From NCBI RefSeq assembly GCF_022678485.1, contig NZ_JALBYP010000021.1:310001-374000 (forward strand): a DNA stretch of 64,000 nt. The letters run 5' to 3'. This document shows, piece after piece, positions 8,901 to 17,301 of this stretch (position 1 is its first letter; every line of letters starts with the position of its first letter). The position numbers were made by a program, and so were the translations under genes. The notes under the pieces are model-generated. The model ran no database searches. It saw nothing but the letters and a program-made list of their open reading frames with translations, and was not told the DNA's origin. Source of the DNA: Aliiroseovarius sediminis. Lineage in GTDB: Bacteria; Pseudomonadota; Alphaproteobacteria; Rhodobacterales; Rhodobacteraceae.

Positions 8901-9959
8901 TCATTCAGCAGCAGCGAAGCCCGAGATCAGTTGGCGCAGACCAAGCGCGGCGCCTGCGAAGATTGCAGCGAAGGTCACAGGGGCGCCGTAATAGAGGATT
9001 GCGAAGGCTGAAAGCCCTTGCCCGATCGAGCAGCCAAAGGCGATCACGGCACCCAACCCCATGATTGCAGCCCCGCCCATCTGACGTTTCAATTCGCGCG
9101 GGTCTTCACAGGCTTCCCAACGGAAATGTCCCTTGAACAAACTGCCGATGAATGCGCCTGCAAGCACGCCGGCGACGCTGCCCACGCCGAAGTTCAACTG
9201 AGTCCCCGAAGAGGTCATCAGATAAATCATCGTATCGCCCAAGGGCGCTGAAAACGTGTGGCTTTCAACAGGGATCGCCGCAAAACCGTTCTGAAAGACC
9301 CACGCCGTGCCCCCCCAGCCAATCACCACGGCAAGCCCTGCCATGACACCCCAGAAAGCAACACTTGGGGTCTTTCGCATCTCGACGCTGGTGAACATGG
9401 CAAAGGTCAGAATGGCTCCAATTACGATCCCAATGATCGGCGCGCCAAGCCCCAGCCAAGCCCCCACGCGGTGCGAGATCGACGGCAGGACGGCAGGATC
9501 CGCGACAGGTTGGGGAAAGGCCATAACGCGCAGATTTGCCAGCGGGCCGGAAATGGCGACATAGGCCGAAAGCCCCATCACCACCACGATTACGAAGGCC
9601 CGCAGATCACCGCCCCCAAGCCGCGCCAGCGCCCCGAAGCCGCAATTGCCCGACAGCGCCATGCCGTATCCAAACAGCAGCCCGCCCACGATAGCGGCCA
9701 GCGGATTCCAAGCAAGACGCAGATAGATTGCCTCCTCCATCGGCAGAAGTCCCGCGCCGACCAGCAGATGAGTGCCCATCATCGCAACGCCGATCGCAAT
9801 GCCCCACATCCGCATCCGCAAGGACGATCCGGCATAAAGCACGTCTTCGATCGCACCCAGCGTGCAGAACCGGCCAAGTCGCGCGGCAAGGCCCAGAAGC
9901 GCGCCACTGAACAGTCCTATCAGTGCGGCGAGATTGGCGTCGGTGATCCAGTCGAACAT
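8901..9959 (-). CDS. soxT: SoxT-type YeeE/YedE sulfur-compound transporter
   Basis: The 352-residue product is almost entirely hydrophobic, with about 9-10 membrane segments, and shows the YeeE/YedE (DUF395) signature twice: GYGMALSGNCGFGALARLGGG in the first half and IAFGCSIGQGLSAFAILYYG in the second. The conserved cysteines in these motifs guide thiosulfate or other sulfane-sulfur species in the TsuA-type family. AGGAG sits 9 bases before the ATG at 9959. It lies about 110 bases downstream of soxR on the same strand, the order typical of roseobacter and Paracoccus sox loci, so regulator and importer are probably co-transcribed. Confidence 0.85.
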   Translation of the reverse strand: MFDWITDANLAALIGLFSGALLGLAARLGRFCTLGAIEDVLYAGSSLRMRMWGIAIGVAMMGTHLLVGAGLLPMEEAIYLRLAWNPLAAIVGGLLFGYGMALSGNCGFGALARLGGGDLRAFVIVVVMGLSAYVAISGPLANLRVMAFPQPVADPAVLPSISHRVGAWLGLGAPIIGIVIGAILTFAMFTSVEMRKTPSVAFWGVMAGLAVVIGWGGTAWVFQNGFAAIPVESHTFSAPLGDTMIYLMTSSGTQLNFGVGSVAGVLAGAFIGSLFKGHFRWEACEDPRELKRQMGGAAIMGLGAVIAFGCSIGQGLSAFAILYYGAPVTFAAIFAGAALGLRQLISGFAAAE

Positions 9960-10068
9960 GGGTGAATGCTCCTGTCCCCAGCCGGACGCGGTGCGGTATC
10001 GGCTTATCTTTCAAACGCACGGGGCGCGCCGAGCGTTTCCGTGTGTTGTATTACGTGCGTTGCCGGGC

Positions 10069-10437
10069 CTATTCCGCCGCCTTTTGTTGCGTATCCCCGG
10101 CCGGGTCGGTCGAGCAGAACAGCTCGTATATCACTTCCAGGATGCGGCGGGGCCGGTCGTCGGTCAGAGAATAAAAGATCGTCTTGCCCTCGCGCCGCGG
10201 GGTCACAAGACCTTCCAGCCGCAGGCGGGCAAGTTGCTGGGACACGGCGGCCTGACGGGCGTGCAGAAGATGCTCAAGCTCGGTCACGGATTTTTCGCCG
10301 GTCACAAGGTGGCACAGGATCATCAAACGGCCTTCGTGGCTGATTGCCTTCAAAAGGGTCGAGGCATCACACGCGTTAGCCATCATGTGATCCAGTTCCT
10401 CGCTCGACATATCCTCGCTGATGACGGGCAATGCCAT
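10069..10437 (-). CDS. soxR: SoxR, ArsR-family sulfur-responsive repressor
   Basis: This 122-residue winged-helix protein has the ArsR recognition region (LHARQAAVSQQLARLRLEGL) and wing (RREGKTIFYSL). Cysteines at about C42 (LMILCHL) and C108 (YELFCST) occupy the positions of the two redox cysteines of SqrR/BigR, which form a tetrasulfide bridge with persulfide and leave the operator. I infer that it represses the sox and persulfide genes here, in line with the three ATTC-N8-GAAT sites at 11841, 21192 and 21849. The start is the ATG at 10437, behind AGGATTG; an in-frame ATG 21 bases upstream lacks a better site. A candidate promoter is listed at 10473. Confidence 0.92.
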   Translation of the reverse strand: MALPVISEDMSSEELDHMMANACDASTLLKAISHEGRLMILCHLVTGEKSVTELEHLLHARQAAVSQQLARLRLEGLVTPRREGKTIFYSLTDDRPRRILEVIYELFCSTDPAGDTQQKAAE

Positions 10438-10472
10438 GATCAATCCTCTTGTTTCCATAAGACTGATTTAAT

Positions 10473-10499
10473 TTTATAGATGTATCAAGATCTTTGCAA
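10473..10499 (-). promoter_or_regulatory. Candidate soxR promoter
   Basis: On the minus strand TTGCAA (10499-10494) and TATAAA (10478-10473) are separated by 15 bases, 36 bases before the soxR start, in an AT-rich patch. The spacing is short for a sigma-70 promoter, so this is tentative. Confidence 0.3.
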
Positions 10500-10559
10500 T
10501 CGTAACGCGCCCAGTGCGGGGCGGCGCAATGACGCGGGCGCGGGGGGCCGGATATCGGT

Positions 10560-10994
10560 TCAGTTCGCGGCCTTGTCCGGGTCGTTGGGGGCAGTGTAGT
10601 CGGTGTGTTCCACCAGCATTTTTTCCAGCAATCCCCAGAAGAAATCCTCGCCCGGGTATCCTTGAAGGCGGCTGACTTCGGCACCGTCTTTGATCAGCAG
10701 AAATGTCGGCGTGAAGGTAACGGGGCGGGCCAGTTCAAAGCCCAGCACCGCCGGATCGTCATTTTGGCGGATGTCACGCAACTGCATTTTGCGCAGTGGT
10801 GCGTATTGGCCTTCCGATGTCTTGGGATAAATTGCGCCCAGCTCAAGCTCCCACTTGGCACACCACGGGCAGCCGGGTTCTTCAACCATCACCAGTTCGG
10901 CGGCAATGGTTGGGGCGGGGGTGGCGACAAGAATGCCGCCAGCCATGATAACTGCCATGAAAAACACCGCATATGCGGCACGGATACGCGACAT
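10560..10994 (-). CDS. soxS: SoxS, periplasmic thioredoxin-like protein
   Basis: The 144-residue product has a signal sequence (MSRIRAAYAVFFMAVIMAGG) and a thioredoxin-like domain with the redox motif GCPWCAKW near residue 45 and a cis-proline TFTPTFLLIKDG. SoxS proteins reactivate or reduce Sox components, notably the SoxY carrier, with electrons from a CcdA-type membrane partner, here soxV. The ATG at 10994 is preferred because the signal sequence starts there; the frame is open 25 codons further, into the divergent soxV promoter. It sits between soxR (downstream) and the divergent soxV. Confidence 0.87.
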   Translation of the reverse strand: MSRIRAAYAVFFMAVIMAGGILVATPAPTIAAELVMVEEPGCPWCAKWELELGAIYPKTSEGQYAPLRKMQLRDIRQNDDPAVLGFELARPVTFTPTFLLIKDGAEVSRLQGYPGEDFFWGLLEKMLVEHTDYTAPNDPDKAAN

Positions 10995-11048
10995 CTTCTG
11001 CACCTGTTCAGAGAAGTGGTTGACCTTTGTGATAATCCAACACCTAAT

Positions 11049-11069
11049 TTGAATATGTCCTGACTTCAA
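11049..11069. promoter_or_regulatory. Inverted repeat TTGAA-N11-TTCAA in the soxS/soxV intergenic region
   Basis: A perfect 5-base inverted repeat lies 9 bases before the soxV start, in the 84-base divergent gap. Its spacing differs from the ATTC-N8-GAAT sites, so it may be a different operator or chance. Confidence 0.25.
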
Positions 11070-11078
11070 GGAAAGCCG

Positions 11079-11816
11079 ATGCTCGATATCTCTTTTGCCG
11101 GCGCCGCACTTGCGGGGCTTTTGTCTTTCTTTACGCCCTGCATCCTGCCGATGGTGCCGTTTTACCTATGTTACATGGCCGGTATTTCGATGAACGAGCT
11201 GACGGGCGAGGGACGGATCAGCACGGGTGCACAGCGCAGGCTTGTGACCTCGGCTGTCGCGTTTGCGTTGGGGGTTACGACGATTTTCATTCTGCTGGGG
11301 CTGGGGGCCACGGCGCTGGGAACGGCTTTTGCGCGCCATAAGGAAACGCTGAGCTATATCGGCGCGGTGATTCTGCTGGCCTTCGGGCTGCATTTCCTTG
11401 GGGTCGTAAAAATTCCGTTTCTGTATCGCGAGGCACGGCTGGAAAGCCAGGCAGAGCCCAGCACGATCATCGGCGCATATCTGATGGGGCTTGCGTTTGG
11501 GTTTGGCTGGACGCCCTGTGTGGGGCCGGCGTTGGCCTCGATTCTGATGATTGCATCGGGGATGGGGGATTTGTGGCGCGGCGCACTTTTGCTGGCGGTC
11601 TATGGGCTGGCGATGACCACGCCTTTCGTCATCGCGGCCCTGTTTGCCAAGCCGTTTCTGGCTTGGGCGGGACGCAACCGAAAATACCTGCCATGGGTCG
11701 AGCGGGGCATGGGCGTGATGCTGATCCTCTTTGCGTTGCTGATCGTCACCAACTCGGTCAATGCCATCGGGCAGACAATGTTGGATTGGATGCCGTGGCT
11801 GGGCAATATCGGATGA
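11079..11816 (+). CDS. soxV: SoxV, CcdA-type membrane thiol transporter
   Basis: This 245-residue protein of about six membrane segments is of the CcdA/DsbD-beta family. Each half carries the redox cysteine in FFTPCILPMVPF and GWTPCVGPALAS. It passes electrons from cytoplasmic thioredoxin to periplasmic thioredoxins, here SoxS and SoxW, to keep the Sox carrier proteins and cytochromes reduced. AAGGAAAG precedes the ATG. It heads the rightward sox genes; the gap before soxX holds an operator-like palindrome, so soxX onward may also have its own promoter. Confidence 0.92.
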   Translation: MLDISFAGAALAGLLSFFTPCILPMVPFYLCYMAGISMNELTGEGRISTGAQRRLVTSAVAFALGVTTIFILLGLGATALGTAFARHKETLSYIGAVILLAFGLHFLGVVKIPFLYREARLESQAEPSTIIGAYLMGLAFGFGWTPCVGPALASILMIASGMGDLWRGALLLAVYGLAMTTPFVIAALFAKPFLAWAGRNRKYLPWVERGMGVMLILFALLIVTNSVNAIGQTMLDWMPWLGNIG

Positions 11817-11840
11817 TAAACTGCGACCAGCCCACGAATA

Positions 11841-11856
11841 ATTCAAAGATTAGAAT
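11841..11856. promoter_or_regulatory. SqrR/BigR-type operator (ATTC-N8-GAAT) upstream of soxX
   Basis: Exact ATTC-AAAGATTA-GAAT, with the palindrome extended to AATTC/GAATT, lying 99 bases before the soxX ATG and 24 after the soxV stop. It fits the published operator of the persulfide-sensing ArsR repressors SqrR/BigR, and the local soxR encodes such a protein. Confidence 0.7.
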
Positions 11857-11955
11857 TTGATGTTGCGCAATTTACTTCGCATGTTACCTTATACAAATTG
11901 TGGCCCCAAGATCACCTGGTCGGTCTGTGGGCGCGCAACGGTCATGGGAGGTATT

Positions 11956-12429
11956 ATGAAGCGGACAACGATCACGCTTATTGCGCTGCTTGCAGGGCTT
12001 GGAATGGCAAACGCTGACACGGTGGCACCCGCCGACATCACGTTCACTGATGATGGGGCTTTGGCCCAGTCGCTGACTGGTGTTGCTGGTGACCCGGTCG
12101 AGGGAGCGAAAGTCATATCGTCAAAATCGCTGGGCAATTGCATTGCCTGCCACGAAATCAGCGATCTGGCAGATGTACCGTTTCACGGTGAGGTTGGCCC
12201 GATTTTGGACGGCGCCGGCGACCGGTGGAGCGAAGCAGAACTGCGCGGCATTGTCGCCAACGCGAAGATGACGTTCTACGAATCGATGATGCCGTCGTTC
12301 TATAAAACCGATGGCTTCATCCGTCTGGGCAAGGCCTATACCGGCAAAGCCTATGAGGGCGAAGTCGAACCGCTGCTGTCTGCACAGCAGGTCGAAGATG
12401 TTGTCGCATACCTGATGACGCTGAAATAA
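11956..12429 (+). CDS. soxX: SoxX, monoheme cytochrome c of the SoxAX complex
   Basis: The 157-residue precursor has a signal peptide (MKRTTITLIALLAGLGMANA) and one heme-c site, CIACH at about residues 62-66, with a methionine-rich distal part (KMTFYESMMPSFY) that supplies the axial ligand. Paired with SoxA it forms the oxidase that couples thiosulfate to the SoxY cysteine. GGGAGG lies just before the ATG at 11956; the frame is open further upstream through the operator, which argues against that part being coding. It is the first gene of the soxXYZA run. Confidence 0.93.
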   Translation: MKRTTITLIALLAGLGMANADTVAPADITFTDDGALAQSLTGVAGDPVEGAKVISSKSLGNCIACHEISDLADVPFHGEVGPILDGAGDRWSEAELRGIVANAKMTFYESMMPSFYKTDGFIRLGKAYTGKAYEGEVEPLLSAQQVEDVVAYLMTLK

Positions 12430-12471
12430 GCGCGCAGGACGTCACCAACCACTTATCTACAGGAGACACAG

Positions 12472-12888
12472 ATGAAATTCACACGACGTGATGCTCTGGC
12501 ACTTGGTCTTGGCGCAACCGCCTTGGCGATGTTGCCTATGCGTGCGGCTGCTGCCGCCGACGAGGCGATCGCCGCCTTTACCGGCGGGGCCGAAATGGGC
12601 GAAGGCGGGGTGACACTGACCGCGCCGGAAATTGCGGAAAACGGTAACACCGTTCCGATCACGGTCGACGCGCCCGGCGCAGAATCGATCATCCTGCTGG
12701 CGGCAGGCAACCCGACACCCGGCGTTGCGCAGTTCAACTTCGGTGAAGCGGCAGGCAGTCAAGCCGCCTCAACCCGGATGCGTCTGGCTGGCACCCAAGA
12801 CGTGATCGCTATTGCGAAGATGGCTGATGGCAGCTTTGTCAAAGCATCATCGACCGTAAAAGTCACCATCGGCGGCTGCGGCGGCTAA
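12472..12888 (+). CDS. soxY: SoxY, sulfur-carrier subunit
   Basis: The 138-residue product starts with a twin-arginine signal (FTRRDALALGLGATALAM) and ends in the diagnostic GGCGG tail, whose cysteine (about C136) carries the growing sulfur chain during thiosulfate oxidation. Because SoxZ has no signal peptide, the SoxYZ dimer is exported by the Tat pathway on the SoxY signal. AGGAG precedes the ATG, and soxZ follows 19 bases later. Confidence 0.97.
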   Translation: MKFTRRDALALGLGATALAMLPMRAAAAADEAIAAFTGGAEMGEGGVTLTAPEIAENGNTVPITVDAPGAESIILLAAGNPTPGVAQFNFGEAAGSQAASTRMRLAGTQDVIAIAKMADGSFVKASSTVKVTIGGCGG

Positions 12889-12907
12889 CTTAAAGGAGCT
12901 TGAAGAC

Positions 12908-13237
12908 ATGGCAAAAGGTGTAAAACCCCGCGTAAAGGTCCCCAAGACGGCAAGCGCCGGCGAGGTGGTGACCCTGAAAACCCTGATCAGCCACAAGATG
13001 GAATCAGGTCAACGCAAGGACGGCGACGGCAATCTGATCCCCCGGTCCATCATCAACCGCTTCACCTGCGAGCTGAACGGCAAGATGGTGATCGACGTGA
13101 CGCTGGAACCGGCGATTTCAACCAACCCGTATCTGGAATTTGATGCCAAGGTCGACGAGGCCGGCGAATTCAAATTCACGTGGTATGACGATGACGGCGA
13201 CGTTTACGAGACGGCGAAATCGATCGCGATCGGCTAA
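12908..13237 (+). CDS. soxZ: SoxZ, partner of the SoxY carrier
   Basis: This 109-residue immunoglobulin-like beta protein begins KGVKPRVKVPKTASAGEVV and contains TLISHKMESGQRKDGDGNLI and EFKFTWYDDDGDVYE, typical of SoxZ. It lacks its own signal, as expected for a protein hitchhiking through Tat with SoxY. It stabilises the swinging carrier arm and docks SoxAX, SoxB and SoxCD. A strong AAAGGAGCT ribosome site sits upstream. Confidence 0.97.
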   Translation: MAKGVKPRVKVPKTASAGEVVTLKTLISHKMESGQRKDGDGNLIPRSIINRFTCELNGKMVIDVTLEPAISTNPYLEFDAKVDEAGEFKFTWYDDDGDVYETAKSIAIG

Positions 13238-13264
13238 GCTGATCGTAAGGGAGGGATAAATATA

Positions 13265-14116
13265 ATGAAAAAGTTTCACGGCCTAGCCGCAATCACCGCT
13301 GCCTCGGTCCTCGGGGCGGCGGTCGCCACCGCCGATGAAAACGCCGAGCTTGTCATCAATGGCGAGATCGAAATCACGACCCGCACCAACGCGCCTGCGC
13401 ATATCTCGGATGTGCTGGACGAGGTGTTGTCGGGCTGGCGGTTTCGATCGGACCAGACCCAGGAAATGGAGATGGATGATTTCGACAATCCCGGAATGCT
13501 GGGCGTCGAAAGCGCGCTTGACACGTGGTCGACCGCGGACGGGTCCGAAGGGAAATCCTGCGCCGATTGCCACGGCGAGCCCGAGGAAATGGCAGGCGTG
13601 AAGCCGGTCTATCCCAAATGGAACGAAGAGGCGGGCGAGGTGCGCACCCTGCAAATGCAGGTCAACGATTGCCGCGAAAACCGCATGGGGGCCGAACCGT
13701 GGGGTTATGACAAACCCGTCGCTATCGACATGGAGGCGTTGCTTGCGTCCGTGTCACGCGGAATGCCCGTGAACGTGGCCATAGATGGCCCCGCGCAAGA
13801 GACGTGGGAGCAGGGCAAAGAAATGTATTATACCCGCTATGGCCAGTTGGAACTAAGCTGTGCGAATTGCCACGAGGATAATTACGGCAACATGATCCGC
13901 GCTGACCATCTAAGCCAAGGGCAGGTCAATGGGTTTCCGACCTATCGTCTGAAAAACACCAAGCTGAACGGGATGCACTCGCGCTTCAAGGGGTGCATTC
14001 GCGACACGCGGGCGCACACTTTCAGCCCGGGGTCGGACGAGTTCGTAGCGCTTGAGCTTTACGTGGCCTCGCGCGGCAACGGTCTGTCGGTCGAAGGCCC
14101 GTCGGTCCGCAACTAA
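13265..14116 (+). CDS. soxA: SoxA, diheme cytochrome c of the SoxAX complex
   Basis: The 283-residue precursor has a signal peptide and two heme-c sites, CADCH at about 99-103 and CANCH at about 199-203, which marks the diheme SoxA class (many relatives keep only one). C244 in FKGCIRDTRAHTF is the likely active-site cysteine ligand, and another cysteine in VNDCRENRMG may be an axial ligand. SoxA with SoxX forms the thiosulfate-SoxY disulfide. AAGGGAGGG provides the ribosome site. A strong terminator hairpin lies 9 bases past the stop. Confidence 0.96.
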   Translation: MKKFHGLAAITAASVLGAAVATADENAELVINGEIEITTRTNAPAHISDVLDEVLSGWRFRSDQTQEMEMDDFDNPGMLGVESALDTWSTADGSEGKSCADCHGEPEEMAGVKPVYPKWNEEAGEVRTLQMQVNDCRENRMGAEPWGYDKPVAIDMEALLASVSRGMPVNVAIDGPAQETWEQGKEMYYTRYGQLELSCANCHEDNYGNMIRADHLSQGQVNGFPTYRLKNTKLNGMHSRFKGCIRDTRAHTFSPGSDEFVALELYVASRGNGLSVEGPSVRN

Positions 14117-14125
14117 ACCTTTTTG

Positions 14126-14160
14126 CCCCGCCCGGATCTGTTCGGGCGGGGTTTCTTTCT
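14126..14160 (+). terminator. Intra-cluster terminator between soxA and soxB
   Basis: Perfect 9-base stem CCCCGCCCG / CGGGCGGGG with an 8-base loop, then GTTTCTTTCT. It can attenuate transcription between soxXYZA and soxBCD. Confidence 0.8.
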
Positions 14161-14227
14161 GCCAACATATTCATAGCTACGCATAAGTATGGCGCGTTAA
14201 AGCTTTGATGACAAAGGGAAACCGCAC

Positions 14228-15925
14228 ATGATCTCTCGCCGTGATTTTCTTCAGGTCTCAATGGCCGCGTCGGCTTTGTATGGCGCTTCGGGCTTCGGCA
14301 ACTGGGCGCGCCTGGCCGCGCAGCAGGCGCTGACTCAAGACGATCTGCTGAAATTTGATACGTTCGGCAATGTCAGCCTGATCCATATCACCGACATTCA
14401 CGCGCAGTTGAAGCCGATCTATTTCCGCGAGCCCGAGATCAACATTGGCGTCGGCCCCGCGAAAGGGCAGATGCCACATGTGACCGGCGCGGATTTCCGG
14501 CGCGCATATGGGATCGAGGACGGATCACCCTCGGCTTATGCGCTGACGTATAACGACTTTTCGGCGCTAGCGCGCGAATATGGCCGTGTCGGCGGGATGG
14601 ACCGTGTGGCCACCGTCGTGAACGCCATTCGCGCAGACCGCCCCGATGCACTGCTGCTGGATGGCGGCGACACTTGGCACGGATCTTACACCTGCCACCA
14701 CACCCAAGGGCAGGATGTGGTCAATGTGATGAACGCGCTGAAACCGGACGCGATGACCTTCCATTGGGAATTCACGCTGGGATCAGACCGGGTGAACGAG
14801 ATCGTCGAGGGGCTGCCCTTCGCCGCCCTTGGTCAGAACATTTTTGACGCCGAATGGGACGAGCCGGCCGAGCTGTTCAAACCTTACAAGTTCTTTGATC
14901 GCGGCGGGGTAAAGATCGCGGTGATCGGGCAGGCCTTCCCTTATATGCCGATTGCAAACCCCGGCTGGATGTTCCCGGAATACTCGTTCGGCATCCGGGA
15001 CGAGAACATGCAGGCGATGGTCGACGAAGTGCGCGCGGCAGGCGCTGAGCTGGTCGTCGTGCTGAGCCATAATGGCTTCGACGTGGACAAGAAGATGGCG
15101 GGCAAGGTCAAGGGGATCGACGTGATCTTGTCGGGCCACACCCATGACGCGCTGCCAGAACCGGTGCAGGTCGAGCAGACGTTTATCATCGCGTCCGGGT
15201 CGAACTCCAAGTTTGTCAGCCGTGTCGATCTGGATGTGCGCGACGGCAAGATGATGGGCATCCGCCACAAGCTGATCCCGATCTTCGCCGACGTGATCAC
15301 GCCGGATGCCACCATCACCCAACTGATTGACGACCAACGCGCGCCCTACAAGGCCGAGTTGGAAGAGGTGATCGGCACCACCGACACGCTTCTGTATCGT
15401 CGCGGCAACTTCAACGGATCGTGGGACGACCTGATCTGCGACGCGCTGATCAACGAACGCGAGGCGGACATTGCTATGTCGCCGGGCGTGCGCTGGGGAC
15501 CGAGCATTCTGCCGGGGCAAGAGATCACGCGCGAAGATATCTGGAACGTCACCTCCATGTCTTACGGCAAGGCGTACCGCAATGAGATGACCGGCGAGTT
15601 CATCCACACGATCCTTGAGGACGTGGCCGACAATCTCTTCAACCCCGACCCCTATTACCAGCAGGGCGGCGACATGGTGCGGATCGGCGGCATGGGCTAC
15701 CGGATCGACATCACCAAGCCGCAAGGCAGCCGGATCACCGAGATGACGCTGCTGAAAACCGGCGAGGCAATTGACCCGGCCAAGACCTATGTGGTCGCGG
15801 GCTGGGCCAGCGTGAACGAAGGCACCGAAGGGCCTCAGATCTGGGACGTGGTCGAAAGCCACATCAAGAAACAAGGCACCGTCAAACTGGACCCGAACAA
15901 CTCGGTCACAGTGGTCGGCGTCTGA
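14228..15925 (+). CDS. soxB: SoxB, sulfate thioesterase (thiosulfohydrolase)
   Basis: The 565-residue product has a twin-arginine signal (SRRDFLQVSMAASALYG) and the 5'-nucleotidase-type metallophosphoesterase architecture: HITDIHAQLKPIYF, LLLDGGDTWHGSYT, VVVLSHNGFD and ILSGHTHDALPEP supply the dimanganese ligands in order, followed by a C-terminal 5'-nucleotidase-like domain. It hydrolyses the sulfone group from the SoxY-bound cysteine S-thiosulfonate, releasing sulfate in the periplasm. AAAGGGAAA is the ribosome site. A 111-base gap with a terminator and a near-match to the ATTC-N8-GAAT operator (14169-14184, last quartet GCAT) lies upstream. Confidence 0.97.
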   Translation: MISRRDFLQVSMAASALYGASGFGNWARLAAQQALTQDDLLKFDTFGNVSLIHITDIHAQLKPIYFREPEINIGVGPAKGQMPHVTGADFRRAYGIEDGSPSAYALTYNDFSALAREYGRVGGMDRVATVVNAIRADRPDALLLDGGDTWHGSYTCHHTQGQDVVNVMNALKPDAMTFHWEFTLGSDRVNEIVEGLPFAALGQNIFDAEWDEPAELFKPYKFFDRGGVKIAVIGQAFPYMPIANPGWMFPEYSFGIRDENMQAMVDEVRAAGAELVVVLSHNGFDVDKKMAGKVKGIDVILSGHTHDALPEPVQVEQTFIIASGSNSKFVSRVDLDVRDGKMMGIRHKLIPIFADVITPDATITQLIDDQRAPYKAELEEVIGTTDTLLYRRGNFNGSWDDLICDALINEREADIAMSPGVRWGPSILPGQEITREDIWNVTSMSYGKAYRNEMTGEFIHTILEDVADNLFNPDPYYQQGGDMVRIGGMGYRIDITKPQGSRITEMTLLKTGEAIDPAKTYVVAGWASVNEGTEGPQIWDVVESHIKKQGTVKLDPNNSVTVVGV

Positions 15926-15933
15926 CGCAAGAC

Positions 15934-15966
15934 GGCCCGGACCTTCGCGGGGACGGGCCATTTTTC
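15934..15966 (+). terminator. Terminator-like hairpin after soxB
   Basis: GGCCCG (15934) pairs with CGGGCC (15954), followed by a run of five T. The loop is long and can pair internally. It separates soxB from soxC. Confidence 0.6.
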
Positions 15967-15969
15967 CAC

Positions 15970-15989
15970 GCCTATTCATGCACATAGGC
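15970..15989. promoter_or_regulatory. Inverted repeat GCCTAT-N8-ATAGGC upstream of soxC
   Basis: A perfect 6-base inverted repeat with an 8-base spacer, 31 bases before the soxC start and directly after the soxB terminator. It contains an ATTC and is followed by a GAAT, but at spacing 12 rather than 8. It may be an operator or a leader hairpin. Confidence 0.3.
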
Positions 15990-16020
15990 GAATGTTGAGA
16001 TGTTAGAGGAGAGATGCCAA

Positions 16021-17301
16021 ATGAGTGACAGCTCTACGAAATCCGGCGCATCCCGGCGCGCGTTCCTGAAAGGGGCCGCCGCAACCGGGGCCGCCTTTGG
16101 GGCCACAGGCGCTGCACGCGCTGAAGGTGATCCCCTGATCACCGAGGTGCAGTATTGGGCCGCAGGTCTGGGTGATGGGGTGGATGCCACGCCCTACGGG
16201 ATGCCGATCGAGTTCGAAGACCACGTGATCCGCCGCAATGTGGAATGGCTGACGGCGGATACGATCTCGTCGATCAACTTCACACCGATCCACGCGCTGG
16301 ATGGCACGATCACCCCGCAGGGCTGTGCGTTTGAACGTCACCACTCGGGCGCGATCACGCTGAAGAAGGAAGACTATCGTTTGATGATCAACGGGCTGGT
16401 CGATACGCCCTTGGTCTTCAGCTATGCCGATCTTGAGCGTTTCCCACGTGTCACGCGCACCTTTTTTCTGGAATGTGCCGCCAACACCGGCATGGAGTGG
16501 GCTGGCGCGCAGCTGAACGGTGCGCAATACACCCACGGCATGATCCACAACATGGAATACACCGGTGTGACTTTGCGCACCCTGTTGGAAGAGGCCGGGC
16601 TAGATGCCGCGGGCGATCTGGCGGGCAAGTGGGTCTATGTCGAAGGGGCGGATGCGTCTTCAAACGGCCGGTCGATCCCGATGGAAAAGGCGTTGGACGA
16701 TTGCCTAGTCGCGTTCAAGGCCAATGGCGAAGCGCTGCGCATGGAACACGGCTATCCCGTGCGACTGGTTGTGCCCGGTTGGGAAGGCAACATGTGGGTC
16801 AAATGGTTGCGCCGGATCGAGGTGATGGACGCGCCGGTGGAAAGCCGGGAAGAGACCTCGAAATATACCGACACGATGGCCGATGGCACCTCGCGCAAGT
16901 GGACATGGACGATGGACGCCAAGTCGATCATCACCAGCCCCAGCCCTCAAATGCCGATCACGCATGGCAAGGGTCCGTTGGTCATCACCGGGCTTGCATG
17001 GTCTGGCAACGGCGCGATCACGGCGGTTGACGTGTCGCTGGATGGCGGTGTCACGTGGCAAGAGGCGCGGTTGGCCGAACCCGGCAAACCGATGGCGCTA
17101 AGCCGCTTTTATCTGGATATCGACTGGGACGGGTCCGAGATGTTCCTGCAGTCGCGCGCTGTGGACGACACGGGCTATGTGCAGCCGACCAAAACCCAAC
17201 TGCGCGAGGTGCGCGGGTTGAACTCGATCTATCACAACAATGGTATCCAGACATGGCACGTGAATGCTGAAGGAGAGGCGAACAATGTCGAAGTTTCCTA
17301 A
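16021..17301 (+). CDS. soxC: SoxC, molybdenum subunit of sulfane dehydrogenase SoxCD
   Basis: This 426-residue protein of the sulfite-oxidase family has a twin-arginine signal (SRRAFLKGAAATGAAFGATG) and an oxidoreductase molybdopterin domain, with the Mo-ligand cysteine expected in FFLECAANTGMEW. The Mo-co dimerisation domain starts near residue 290 (ITGLAWSGNGAITAVDVSLD). With SoxD it oxidises the sulfane sulfur left on SoxY, giving six of the eight electrons of thiosulfate oxidation. The ATG at 16021 follows AGAGGAGAG. Its 3' end overlaps soxD by 17 bases. Confidence 0.96.
   Translation: MSDSSTKSGASRRAFLKGAAATGAAFGATGAARAEGDPLITEVQYWAAGLGDGVDATPYGMPIEFEDHVIRRNVEWLTADTISSINFTPIHALDGTITPQGCAFERHHSGAITLKKEDYRLMINGLVDTPLVFSYADLERFPRVTRTFFLECAANTGMEWAGAQLNGAQYTHGMIHNMEYTGVTLRTLLEEAGLDAAGDLAGKWVYVEGADASSNGRSIPMEKALDDCLVAFKANGEALRMEHGYPVRLVVPGWEGNMWVKWLRRIEVMDAPVESREETSKYTDTMADGTSRKWTWTMDAKSIITSPSPQMPITHGKGPLVITGLAWSGNGAITAVDVSLDGGVTWQEARLAEPGKPMALSRFYLDIDWDGSEMFLQSRAVDDTGYVQPTKTQLREVRGLNSIYHNNGIQTWHVNAEGEANNVEVS

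Noticed and set aside
14783-15985. 400-codon frame opposite soxB
   Set aside because: His/Asp/Arg-rich antisense shadow of a securely identified gene, with no recognisable motif.
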